This document shows positions 16,053 to 24,961 of a stretch of DNA of 47,478 bases, one piece after another. Under the pieces are notes generated by a model. The model made no database searches. It worked only from the letters and a program-made list of their open reading frames with translations, and was not told the origin of the DNA. This stretch comes from JAUVUV01 sp964548275. Lineage in GTDB: Bacteria > Gemmatimonadota > Glassbacteria > GWA2-58-10. Both the position numbers and the translations under genes were made by a program. Each line of letters starts with the position of its first letter. Within the stretch, counting starts at the first letter, position 1. Location: NCBI GenBank assembly GCA_964548275.1, contig CAZJQI010000032.1, positions 1 to 47,478 of the forward strand, read 5' to 3'.

Positions 16053-17891
16053 TTAATCCAGCAATTTCAGCAGCTTAGCCCTGGCTTTTTCGTAATCCTC
16101 GCCGTTTTCCGACCAGGGCACAGGCTCTCCTCTTTCCACGTCGCTGAACGCCCTGGGCACCACGGATCTGACAGCCTCGAGCACCTTTTCCCGGCCGACT
16201 TTCTGTTCGGCGAGCCACATGAGCTCGTAGTCCTGCTGTCCCCGGCGGATATTTTTCAGGCGGATCGAGGGCAGGGGGCGGTTCAGGCCGCGATCCTCAT
16301 CCGGGTAATAGGGCATCCGTCCGGGATAGAACAGGACTCCATCCGCATTGCCGTAGTCCCACCACCAGTTGATATAGGTCAGTGGATTGCTGAAAACTCG
16401 CTGGTGGAGGTGCCCCTTGGGGCCGGAGCTGTTGTGTTCCCAATGAGTGCTTTCCCAGATAAACCAGGTCGGCACCTGGTAAAGGTACTTGATCCAGGCG
16501 TTGACAATCAGATCTGCCGGCTCGACTTCCATCAGGGTATGGCCCCAGTATGGACGGTTGCCATTGTAGAACCAGTAATCCTTGCCCTGCTTGATTAGCT
16601 CATTCCGCTTTTCGACATCGATCCAGCCGGCCCAGATATCGATTGATTCCTTGATTTGCTCGGTGTACCTGCGGGTGAGAAATACGGGCAGCCTGCGGCC
16701 CGGGCCGGGGTTTTCGTGGATTGCGGCAGCAATTTTCTCGATCCAGGAAAACTGAGTCTCGCCTGGCTCATCGATAATGTAATAAAAATACGTCACATCC
16801 GGGGCGTTTTTTTCAAACCACTCGACCCACAGGTCGCTCTGCTTTTGCACTGACTGGCGGCTTTCGCGCCCGAGAACGTCTCCGCCGTACATTCCGATAG
16901 CAAACAGTTTCTCCCCGCAGCCCTCCCCGGGTCCGCGATAGCCGTTGGCCGTGGTGAACGCCTTGCCGTCGAGATAGGGCTTGTAATCTTCCAGTATCTT
17001 TTCGTCAAATGCCGACTTGTGGGCCTTGCATCCCCCCACCAGGTCTATCCGGTGGCGGTGGGCCATGAATTTCAGCATCCGCTCCAATTCTTCTGGCGAA
17101 AGCTCGGGGAAATATTTGTGCGCGCTCCCGTGGAACAGCCAGAGGTTCGAATGATTTTCATCCGGCAGATAGTGGGGCAGAAGGGTCATTTCGAGGGGGA
17201 TTGCGGCCATCTCGCGGCCGGATTCGCTTACCCGCACCCATCCCTTGTAGAGCCCGGCCGGATAACTTCGGTCGCGGGGCAGGTGAAGATCGATCCAGAA
17301 GCCCTGGTTCTGCGTCTCGGGAGTCGGGATCACCCGGACCTCGTGGTGTCGGATTACCTGCTTGCGGGCCCGGGGGATATCAAGCGGCATGCCGCCCAGG
17401 CCGGGCTTGGCGTCTACTGGGATCAGAGCGTTGGGAATCCAGCCGCTCATTCTCGGCGGGGGACAGCGGGCCAGCCAGTTGGTCTTGGATTTTATTTCAG
17501 TCAGATCCTCCACTTTCATGTAGTGTTCGCTAAAAATTTCGATAGCACAGCCAGGCCCATAGTTCAGTGGAACTGCCCCGCCGATCCTCTTGCCGCTATT
17601 TTCGTGTTCCGGGGGATCGACTGTGACCTCCACCGCTCTGGCGCCGAAACTATCTGCCTCGACAATCACCTGGAAAGCGATAACCTCATTGTAAAGTCCT
17701 TTCAGGCGGATCGTTCTGCCGTCCCAGATGCTGCTTTTCCCCCGGCAGGGATGGTCTGCCTGGTAGCGGAAAACCTTTTCCCCGTCCCCGGCAGCCCAGG
17801 CACCGGTTACCGAGGCGTGAAGCGGGGAGATTCCGGAAAAGAGAAACAGCAATGTAACCAATTGATTGACATTGCGTTGAAAAATTATCAT
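16053..17891 (-). CDS. Exported DUF4091-type glycoside-hydrolase-like protein
   Basis: The start is placed at the ATG 17891, which follows an aggaggcag site; a longer frame to 18044 has no site and would bury the signal peptide. The signal peptide is residues 1-~26 (LVTLLFLFSGISPLHAS). The N-terminal ~230 residues are beta-rich (GLYNEVIAFQVIVEAD). The middle holds a barrel-like region with YYIIDEPGETQFSW, whose acidic pair could be catalytic. The end has FYPGRMPYYPDEDRGL and RRGQQDYELMWL, the hallmark of DUF4091. Such proteins are predicted glycan hydrolases but few are characterised. It is a tandem paralogue of the next gene upstream. Confidence 0.8.
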   Translation of the reverse strand: MIIFQRNVNQLVTLLFLFSGISPLHASVTGAWAAGDGEKVFRYQADHPCRGKSSIWDGRTIRLKGLYNEVIAFQVIVEADSFGARAVEVTVDPPEHENSGKRIGGAVPLNYGPGCAIEIFSEHYMKVEDLTEIKSKTNWLARCPPPRMSGWIPNALIPVDAKPGLGGMPLDIPRARKQVIRHHEVRVIPTPETQNQGFWIDLHLPRDRSYPAGLYKGWVRVSESGREMAAIPLEMTLLPHYLPDENHSNLWLFHGSAHKYFPELSPEELERMLKFMAHRHRIDLVGGCKAHKSAFDEKILEDYKPYLDGKAFTTANGYRGPGEGCGEKLFAIGMYGGDVLGRESRQSVQKQSDLWVEWFEKNAPDVTYFYYIIDEPGETQFSWIEKIAAAIHENPGPGRRLPVFLTRRYTEQIKESIDIWAGWIDVEKRNELIKQGKDYWFYNGNRPYWGHTLMEVEPADLIVNAWIKYLYQVPTWFIWESTHWEHNSSGPKGHLHQRVFSNPLTYINWWWDYGNADGVLFYPGRMPYYPDEDRGLNRPLPSIRLKNIRRGQQDYELMWLAEQKVGREKVLEAVRSVVPRAFSDVERGEPVPWSENGEDYEKARAKLLKLLD

Positions 17892-17977
17892 GGCTGACCT
17901 GCCTCCTGCGGAGTTCTGTTTGATCGTTGAATAAATTATCTTCCGGGCTCTTTGCCCGCCGGTTATCCCGTGCCGGT

Positions 17978-19834
17978 TCAATCCACAATCAGATCCAGCA
18001 GCAGGGACCTTACCCTGTCGTAATCGTCCCCGCGCTGAGACCACGGCACCGGCTCTTTCATGTCCAAGTCGTTCAGGCCTTTCGGCACAACGGATTTAAC
18101 CAGTTCGAGTACCTTGCGGCGGCCGGCTTTCTGCTGGGCCAGCCACATGATCTCGTAGTCCTGCTGGCCCCGGCGCATGTTTTTCAGCCTGATCGAGCCC
18201 AGAATTTGGTTCAGCCCGCGGTCCTCCTCAGGGTAAAACGGCATCCTGCCGGGGTAGAACACGACGCCGTCCCCGTTGCCGAAATTCATGCCCCAGGAAA
18301 TAAAGGTGAGCGGCTCGGTGAAAACGCGCTGGTGAAGGTGTCCCTTGGGGCCCTGCATATTGTGCGTCCAAAGGGTACCCTCCCACAGAAACCAGGTGTT
18401 CACTTCATAGATATACTTGACCCAGGCGTTCACCCGGAAATCAACCGCCTCGGCCTCGAGGATCACCGAGCCGTAGCGGGGTCGGGAGCCGTTATAGAAC
18501 CAGTGGTCCTTGCCCTGTTTTTTCAGCTCCGGGAGTTTCTCGAGGTTCACGCCGTGTCCCCCGGCCCAGATATCGATAGCCTTGTCCAGTTCGGGGGTAT
18601 ACTCGCGGGTGGTAAACACGGGCAAGCGGCGGCCCGGCCCGGGGTTAGTGTGGATCCACTCCGCGCGCTCCTTGATCCAGGGGAACTGCACCCTGCCCGG
18701 CTCGTCGATCATATACCAGAAATACACTGCATCAGGAGCGTTGGCTTCGAACCATTCGACCCATTTGTCCGACTCGGCCTGCGCCTGTTCTCTGGAAGTC
18801 ATGGCCCTGTTGGTGATAGCCCCATAGATTCCGACCGTGAAAAGCTTCTCGCCGCAGCCCTGACCCGGGCCGTGGTAGCCATTGGCCGGGGTGAATGCGC
18901 TGCCGTCGAGCCAGGGCTTGTAGGCCTCCATTATCTGCGTGTCGAACGGCGAGCGGTGCGCCTCGGAGCATCCGACCAGGTCGATCCGGTGGCGGTGCGA
19001 CTCGTGCTTGAGCATCCGTTCGACCTCGTCACGGCTCAGCTCGGGGAAATACCTGCTTGCCACTCCTGTACTGCCGTAAAGCCAGATATTGGAGTGGTTT
19101 TCGTCCGGGAGATAGGCTCGCAGCAGTTCGACCTCCAGCGGAACGGCAGCCACCTCGCGCCCTTGCTGGAGCACTCTCACTTTCGATGTGTATGTTCCAG
19201 CCGGGTAGCCCCTGTCGCTGGGCAGGTAAAGGTCAACCCAGAATCCCTGGTTCTGGACAGCAGCGGCAGGGATAGTTTCCAGGGTTCTCTGCCTGCGTCT
19301 CACCTCTTTCTCAGTGCGGGGGATATCTATCGGGAATCCCCCAAGCCCGGCTCTCGCCTCGGGGGGGATCAATGGATCGGGGATCCAGCCGGTCATCCGT
19401 TCCGGCGCCGAGGCCTCTGAGCCGTAAAACCACTGCGGCTTGGTGGGCCGCCTGACCCTGATATAATGCTGGCTGAAAAGCTCAAGCGTCCCGCCGGGAC
19501 CGTATTTAGGCCCTGAGCCGCCGATAGCGCGGCCCGAGGACTGGTGCACAGGAGGCTCAATCACAATCTCCACAGCCTCGGCGCCGGAACTGTCTGCCTC
19601 GACAATCACCTGAAAAGCGAGAATCTCATTGTAAAGTCCTTTCAGGCGGATCGTTCTGCCGTCCCAGATACTGTTTTGCTCCTTGCAGCGGTGGTCGGCC
19701 TGGTAGCGGAAAACCTTCTCGCCGTCGCCGACCGCCCATACGCCGGTTATTCCGGCGTAAAGAGAGGATGCGCCTGAGGAAACGGCAAAAAGAAATGCGA
19801 GCAAAAAGTTGAAAACTCTGCTTGAGCTGTACAT
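17978..19834 (-). CDS. Exported DUF4091-type glycoside-hydrolase-like protein, paralogue
   Basis: This is the tandem duplicate of the 16053-17891 gene: the products share RTIRLKGLYNE, AFQVIVEAD, MIDEPGRVQF/IIDEPGETQF, GPKGHLHQRVF, FYPGRMP and RRGQQDYE. The start is the ATG 19834, with a gggaggcag site; the frame continues to 19900 without a site. Residues 1-~27 are a signal peptide (FNLLAFLFAVSSGASSLYAG). The DEP motif in the central barrel is the best catalytic candidate. It lies 86 bases upstream of its copy and 62 bases after the twin-arginine hydrolase gene, so the three are probably one operon. The substrate is unknown. Confidence 0.8.
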   Translation of the reverse strand: MYSSSRVFNFLLAFLFAVSSGASSLYAGITGVWAVGDGEKVFRYQADHRCKEQNSIWDGRTIRLKGLYNEILAFQVIVEADSSGAEAVEIVIEPPVHQSSGRAIGGSGPKYGPGGTLELFSQHYIRVRRPTKPQWFYGSEASAPERMTGWIPDPLIPPEARAGLGGFPIDIPRTEKEVRRRQRTLETIPAAAVQNQGFWVDLYLPSDRGYPAGTYTSKVRVLQQGREVAAVPLEVELLRAYLPDENHSNIWLYGSTGVASRYFPELSRDEVERMLKHESHRHRIDLVGCSEAHRSPFDTQIMEAYKPWLDGSAFTPANGYHGPGQGCGEKLFTVGIYGAITNRAMTSREQAQAESDKWVEWFEANAPDAVYFWYMIDEPGRVQFPWIKERAEWIHTNPGPGRRLPVFTTREYTPELDKAIDIWAGGHGVNLEKLPELKKQGKDHWFYNGSRPRYGSVILEAEAVDFRVNAWVKYIYEVNTWFLWEGTLWTHNMQGPKGHLHQRVFTEPLTFISWGMNFGNGDGVVFYPGRMPFYPEEDRGLNQILGSIRLKNMRRGQQDYEIMWLAQQKAGRRKVLELVKSVVPKGLNDLDMKEPVPWSQRGDDYDRVRSLLLDLIVD

Positions 19835-19896
19835 AATGTCCTGCCTCCCATGAACAATTATCAGTTTAGAAATACTCCCATCCGCGGGATTGCAAA

Positions 19897-21462
19897 TCAA
19901 ATTCCCTTGCGCCAGCCTTTGTCCTCGAACCTTTTCAACTCCACTGTAAAAGAGCCGTCAGGGTTCAACGGCTGGGCGCAGGCCCAGCGTACCGGGCGGC
20001 GGATACCCTTGGTTTCGATCTCCCCGCGGATTTTCACTTTCTCACCCTCCATCCCCTTGGGCAGAATGAAAGAGGCCTGCCTGAGCCTGCCACCGTAAGG
20101 ATGTCCGGGATCGAGGCCTCCGCCCACGCTCACTCTCCCGTCCAGGCTTTCCACGTAAACCCGCAGCACCCCGGGAATCCCGGACACGCCGTTGTTGGCG
20201 AAAGCCACAATCACCTCCGAGGTGCCGTAGCGCTTGCGCTGCCAGATCCAGGAGGGCCGCACGCGGTATCCCATGCGCTGTTTGAGCGCGTTGAAACCGT
20301 CGGGATAGCGCTCGTGATAGCGCGCCAGGTTGTCGGCCTCGGTCCACAGCGACCAGTAGTTCGCGCCAAGGTCCAGCACGTGCATGATCGCCCATTCCAT
20401 CCGGTTCACCCCGCCCGTGTCCAGAGGCAGCCGGTCGATATCGTAGTGGCGGTCGTTGCCCTGCTCCATCACCACAGCCAGCCAGGGCGGACGGTTGGAG
20501 AGGCGCTCAACCTGGATCGACTCCTCGATCAGGTCGATACTGTCAGAACGCAGCCAGCAGCCTGCGCGCACGCACCTGTCCAGAACCTCGCGGTTGCCGG
20601 TCTTGCTGATATCCGGCTGGGTGTTGACTGCCAGCGGCAGGTGTTTCCAGGTATCGAACTGGAACTCGGCCATACTGACCATGGTTTTTTCCGCGGTAAT
20701 GTAATCCGGAAACGGATTGGGAATGTTGCCCGTGTGGCCCTCGCCCCAGAAACCGTACATCATCAGGTCCATGTACTCGAACAGAGGGTCGTTGTCGAAT
20801 TCGGCGGCCAGCAGCTCGTTTAATTCCCTGAACGCTTTCTGGAATTCAGGATGGTCGTAGCGCGGTTCGTGAAAGTCGAAATCACTACCGCGGCCTTTGC
20901 CGATATTGACAATCGGCACTTTGTCGTGAAGGAAATCCGGCATCGAGATATGTTTTGGCTGGATATTGGGGCTGGAAAGCTGTATCCGGAAACCCACTCG
21001 CAGCCCGCGTGCTCTGGCAGCGTCCATGGTCAGTTTCCAGACCGGGTGAAAGTCCAGCCGTCCGGGCCTTTGCTGGATGTCACGCCAGTCGCAGCGGATG
21101 TAGAGAATATCCACGAACGGCAGGCTCGAGAGTTTTTCCACGTGCTGCTCGAGGGTTTCCTCGCCCCGCCGTGCTGCCTGCGAGGGACCACCCTCCTCCC
21201 AGGTATATCCGACCAGCCCGAGTCCGAAATTCTTCACCGGCTCTTTCGAGGGGGTGGTGTTGGCGATATTGCGCCAGCCCTGGTCCTGATCGATCCCGAA
21301 AGGCCCCTGGTTCAAACGATCGGCTACCGGCGGGCCTGAGCCGAAATCGTAGCCGTCCCACCTGTGAACAGGCATGTCCGCCCGGGAGGATTCAGCTCCC
21401 AGGCCCGAGGCCAATAGAGCCCCGGCTCCGGCTGCCTTGAAAAAATCCCGTCTTCTGGCCAT
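19897..21462 (-). CDS. Twin-arginine-exported TIM-barrel glycoside-hydrolase-like protein
   Basis: The 521-residue protein begins with a twin-arginine signal (ARRRDFFKAAGAGALLASGLG). It then reads like a GH42/GH5-type barrel: FVDILYIRCDWRDIQ, LRVGFRIQLSS, LFEYMDLMMYGFWGEGH (a candidate acid/base Glu) and LAVVMEQGN (a candidate nucleophile Glu). The last ~100 residues are beta-rich (ASFILPKGMEGEKV). I cannot name the family with certainty. The start ATG follows a caggagg site. It is first in the operon flanked by the two cloverleaf elements. Export of a folded protein through Tat suggests a metal or cofactor, or simply lineage habit, since two other Tat proteins occur in the window. Confidence 0.7.
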   Translation of the reverse strand: MARRRDFFKAAGAGALLASGLGAESSRADMPVHRWDGYDFGSGPPVADRLNQGPFGIDQDQGWRNIANTTPSKEPVKNFGLGLVGYTWEEGGPSQAARRGEETLEQHVEKLSSLPFVDILYIRCDWRDIQQRPGRLDFHPVWKLTMDAARARGLRVGFRIQLSSPNIQPKHISMPDFLHDKVPIVNIGKGRGSDFDFHEPRYDHPEFQKAFRELNELLAAEFDNDPLFEYMDLMMYGFWGEGHTGNIPNPFPDYITAEKTMVSMAEFQFDTWKHLPLAVNTQPDISKTGNREVLDRCVRAGCWLRSDSIDLIEESIQVERLSNRPPWLAVVMEQGNDRHYDIDRLPLDTGGVNRMEWAIMHVLDLGANYWSLWTEADNLARYHERYPDGFNALKQRMGYRVRPSWIWQRKRYGTSEVIVAFANNGVSGIPGVLRVYVESLDGRVSVGGGLDPGHPYGGRLRQASFILPKGMEGEKVKIRGEIETKGIRRPVRWACAQPLNPDGSFTVELKRFEDKGWRKGI

Positions 21463-21547
21463 CTAACCTCCTGAAAATGAAGAATACAGATTAATAACTG
21501 ATTTATCATGTTATAATTTCTGAAACACCTGCTGATTGTGAATCAAT

Positions 21548-21756
21548 CCCGGATTATTCATAAATTAGCTAAGATGTTATATTTCCCCGGGGCCTGGGGG
21601 GCGGCGGGCGCATGAAATGCGCTCCGTTGTGCAAAAGCGCAACGGTCTGTGCGACTTGGAGTCGCACAGACGCCGCCCCCCTCCCTCGGTGGTTGATAAA
21701 AATGCGAAAATAAGCGATTAGTCCTGTCAAGGTCTGGGTTTCATGAATAATCCGGG
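21548..21756 (-). mobile_element. Cloverleaf-forming miniature element, copy 2 (inverted)
   Basis: This is the reverse-orientation copy of 13828-14034, close to identical over ~208 bp. The core four-way junction lies at 21596-21681. A base change relative to copy 1 removes one pair from the closing stem and adds one pair to the first arm, so the fold is kept. The ends are CCCGGATTATTCATAAA and TTTCATGAATAATCCGGG. It fills the gap between the operon start (21462) and the end of the hydrolase gene at 21757, with nothing else in between. Confidence 0.7.
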
Positions 21757-23826
21757 CTAATTGATATATGCCCCGCCGGGGAGAAGGTACTCCACAGGCC
21801 AGTCCTCCTGCATCCGCTCCACGATTTCCGACCATTTGACAAGCCTCCCGTCCTGGCCTGGCAAAAGATTAACATCAGGCAGCACCTCAGCAATGTGGGA
21901 GGCCAGGGTGTAATCCTCCCCGGTCCCGGAGACCAGGATTTCGGCTGCCTTGAGATGTCCGGCGGCAAAGCGGGAGACTATTTCGGCATCCTCGATCATC
22001 TGAAAATAATACGGCCTGCCGACAAGCAGAGAGTTGTACACATAATTTGCCAGCACACCGGAGATCGGGCTGTAGTACTGTTTATCGAATTCCACTGCGG
22101 CAAGCGAGGGGTCGTCCACTGAGACCACGCTGTAGAGCATCCTGTTTTCCCCCTGTGCGCGGAAATCGAACGAGAGCACTTCAAAGCCCTCCTCGAGGTA
22201 TTTCCTTATCCCGGGCATATCTTTCGAGCTTACCTTGCCCCTGGAGCCGACCAGCAATAAAGTCTTTTGTGCTTTCACGCCTGGCTTGTGGATGCGGAGC
22301 AGTGGTATGGAAAGCAGGCTGCTGTGATGGAGAATGTAACGCTCGACTGCCACACCCTCGACAATGGCGCTGCCAACCCTTTCCCAGGCGATCTCGTTCA
22401 GCGAGGGATAGTTTTTCCAGGGGACTACCTCCCAGGAGTCGATACCCGGATAGAAACTGTTGCGGTAGAATTGTTCGATTGTCATGGATAGGCGGCTTTT
22501 TCTCTCCCGGTAGTAGTCCCTGATCAGTTCAGTGAGCGATTTTGCATCAGGATAATCGGAAAGCACCTGGCCGGTCTTTGTGCACCAGAGCGCTTGTTCA
22601 TCAAGGGTTTTCGTTGAGTCGAGACCCGGCCTTTCAGGCATCCCGTTAGATCTGTCCAGGAAGGCGAAGGCGAACTCCTGGTTGTAGTTCGAGAAGCTGT
22701 GGGGGTGGTAGCCCTCGGTGAGCGCGATCCGGTCTGCATGGCCGAACCTGCGGTAAACAGCCTCCACCTCGCGGAAACTCTTGCGAGTGCCTTCGATAGG
22801 GAAGAAATCCTCCACTGCCGCACTGACTACCACGGGCCGGGGGTAGGTCAGCAGAAGAAGCCCCGGGTGGTCGATCCCGGCGGAGACCATCCGGAAGATG
22901 TCCTGTTCCGGGTCACTGTCCGGGTCGGCGAAAATACGGTTGTTCATTCTCATCGGCAGGGCGCAGAAATAGCAGGACGGCGCAGCGGCCAGGATTCTCC
23001 CGTCCAGCGCGGCGATATGCGAGCTCTGGAAGCCTCCGCCGCTGGTTCCGGTTATCGAGATCCTTGCTCCGTCCACTTCCGGCCGGGTGAGAAGGTAATC
23101 GAAGGCGCGGATTCCGTCCCAGATTTCCCAGCGCGCCAGGTTGGCCCCGGCAAGATAGGCCAGATTGCCGAGCACGGCGTGCTCTCCACAGACCCGGTTG
23201 TAACGGCTCCTCTTTCGCCGGCTGTCCCAGAACTGGCTGCGCTCGCCCTGGCCCACAGGGTCCCAGCAGAGCGCCACGTAGCCCCTCTTGGCCAGCCGGG
23301 CCGAGATTTGCTGGTAACTCGTATGCGCCTTGCCGATCGGCGAGTGTCCGCAGGTGACCAGCACTGCGGGCCTTGGCCCGGCAGCGCAGTCAGGCAGGTA
23401 AAGAAGTCCGGTCACGTGAAACCCGGGCAGGCTTTCGAACACCACTTTCTCGATCCGGTAGCCGTCCATCTGAATACGGCCTGTTATCCGGGGATTCAGC
23501 GGCGTTTTCTCTTCCGGCAGGCCGCCGATTATCTCCAGAAGATTCCGCCTCAACTCGCGCTGCAGCTCGAGAAATTCGGTCTCGGTGCGGATTGCGGCCA
23601 GTTTAGTCAGCCTCAGCTCATCCTGCCTCCAGGCCATATCCACCTGGTAGCGAAGATACGGCGTGATTCGCCTGCCCGGCGGGACTCCCTTCCGCAGAAC
23701 GAGGAACGGGTCCGGGGAGGCCTCTCGGGCGGCTATAAACCCGGCGGTCAGCAGCAGGAGAGCAGGGGCGAGAAACAAAAAGGCTTTTCTTGCGCGTAGT
23801 TTGGTTTTGAAACGATCTTTTCGCAC
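21757..23826 (-). CDS. Exported alpha/beta hydrolase (acetyl-xylan-esterase-like)
   Basis: I take GTG 23826 as start, after a gaggg site; this leaves an N-terminal signal segment (AFLFLAPALLLLTAGFIA). The hydrolase fold is clear: AVLVTCGHSPIG, YVALCWDPVGQGERSQF, the nucleophile elbow GTSGGG (~260) and EGYHPHSF with a candidate catalytic His (~400). The second half (after ~430) repeats a weaker hydrolase-like pattern (LLLVGSRGKV, VLSFDFRAQGEN), so the protein may be a tandem of two hydrolase domains with only the first active. Relatives remove acetyl or other esters from plant polysaccharide. The 3' end runs into cloverleaf copy 2. Confidence 0.8.
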   Translation of the reverse strand: MRKDRFKTKLRARKAFLFLAPALLLLTAGFIAAREASPDPFLVLRKGVPPGRRITPYLRYQVDMAWRQDELRLTKLAAIRTETEFLELQRELRRNLLEIIGGLPEEKTPLNPRITGRIQMDGYRIEKVVFESLPGFHVTGLLYLPDCAAGPRPAVLVTCGHSPIGKAHTSYQQISARLAKRGYVALCWDPVGQGERSQFWDSRRKRSRYNRVCGEHAVLGNLAYLAGANLARWEIWDGIRAFDYLLTRPEVDGARISITGTSGGGFQSSHIAALDGRILAAAPSCYFCALPMRMNNRIFADPDSDPEQDIFRMVSAGIDHPGLLLLTYPRPVVVSAAVEDFFPIEGTRKSFREVEAVYRRFGHADRIALTEGYHPHSFSNYNQEFAFAFLDRSNGMPERPGLDSTKTLDEQALWCTKTGQVLSDYPDAKSLTELIRDYYRERKSRLSMTIEQFYRNSFYPGIDSWEVVPWKNYPSLNEIAWERVGSAIVEGVAVERYILHHSSLLSIPLLRIHKPGVKAQKTLLLVGSRGKVSSKDMPGIRKYLEEGFEVLSFDFRAQGENRMLYSVVSVDDPSLAAVEFDKQYYSPISGVLANYVYNSLLVGRPYYFQMIEDAEIVSRFAAGHLKAAEILVSGTGEDYTLASHIAEVLPDVNLLPGQDGRLVKWSEIVERMQEDWPVEYLLPGGAYIN

Positions 23827-24265
23827 GGGATCACCCTCGGGAATAATTAAGCAGTAGTAAAAGAACAAATCGAGGCACACGGCCTTAAATTCATTCTAAA
23901 AAAGAAAGATTTTCCGGTTTTCTGACAGTTACCAGAAAATTTGTTTCGCTTTTCTGCATGGGCCATGTTTCGTCGGATGGGCTCAGGAAAGACAAAAATG
24001 GAGGCTCCTGAAAAAATAAAGCCGGTAGCTGTAAAACGTGTGCCTTTTCCAGGGAGCCTTGCTGATTTGTCGGGTATCCTTCACTGTAGAAGTTTCCCTG
24101 TTATGAGATATCGAATTAGCCATTTAGTGGTGATCAGTATAATAGCTGGAGCAGTTAAATTGAGTCAAGCTGAAAATCTTTTATTTTTCAGGTTTGGCCG
24201 ATGACTTTCCCCAACAATTTTTTTCAGCCGTGCAATATCTTGATTCCTTTGCCTGAAATGCTCAG
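23827..24265. other. Non-coding gap, no recognised feature
   Basis: Short open frames here (for example 23941-24204) have no ribosome site, no homology signature and no GC-rich third positions, so I see no gene. The stretch probably holds the promoter of the minus-strand hydrolase gene, but no clear -35/-10 pair was found. Confidence 0.35.
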
Positions 24266-24748
24266 TAGTGTCCGGGGAAATGTACTGATAATTTTTTCAG
24301 TTGTCTTTATTTAATTTATTCGCCACTGGTGAGTTGTATTGAGATTTTCTTATAGGTAATGTTTTCCAGGTGAACAACTGGTGCTATTCCAAATGTTCCG
24401 ATTTGGTCTTACTCAAACGCAGCCACAGGCTGCGCCAGCGGGCCGCCTGTCTGAGCCAGGCATGGGGAGCGTGTAGTTGCCACACCATTTTCATGGTAGC
24501 AATCACGAAGCTGCCCAGGCCGGCAGGCCTTTTGCCGCGGTGAGCTTCGCTCACCCGGCAAGGCGAGCGAGAAGGGAGCGTGATCAAAGCTGGAAGACAC
24601 CCCAGGTCTTCGATTGCCTCATACTCTGGCGAGTTGCGGCCCGCAAGCGATTTTTGCCCACTTTTGATCGCCAGCAAAAGTGGGAAAGAGAGTATTAAAA
24701 GCTTGGTAGTTAATAGCAGGAAAAAGATGAAAATTTAACCGGACATTA
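24266..24748. mobile_element. Non-autonomous element with TAGTGTCCGG terminal repeats
   Basis: The left end TAGTGTCCGGGGAAAT (24266) is matched by the inverted right end TAATGTCCGGTTAAAT (24733-24748). Near the right end is a perfect 10-bp hairpin, CCCACTTTTG (24657-24666) with CAAAAGTGGG (24675-24684). Inside are several GC-rich short palindromes (gtgagcttcgctcac). The same layout with diverged sequence is found at 38783-39223, and a right end at 1-67. The apparent minus-strand frame 24384-24677 is a by-product of the repeat and not a gene. No transposase is present. Confidence 0.55.
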
Positions 24749-24961
24749 TTATAAAATGTTATTGAAATATAGAATAAGGACTGGCTGTTACTGGATAAAG
24801 AGTTGATTTTGATAATATTCTCGATTAAAATATATTTTCATTCAGAATCGAAGAAGTTTCAAGATTTAGCTTAACCTAATCTCGCTAATCATACCCTCAC
24901 ATCTTAAGTGCATGATTGAATCGATTTTTCATCCTTCCATTTTATTACACGGAGGACTACT

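Noticed and set aside
23941..24204. Open frame of 87 codons on the plus strand
   Set aside because: No ribosome site, no domain, no composition typical of a gene.
24384..24677. Open frame of 97 codons on the minus strand
   Set aside because: It lies wholly inside a repeat element, has no ribosome site, and its reading frame follows the palindromes of the element.
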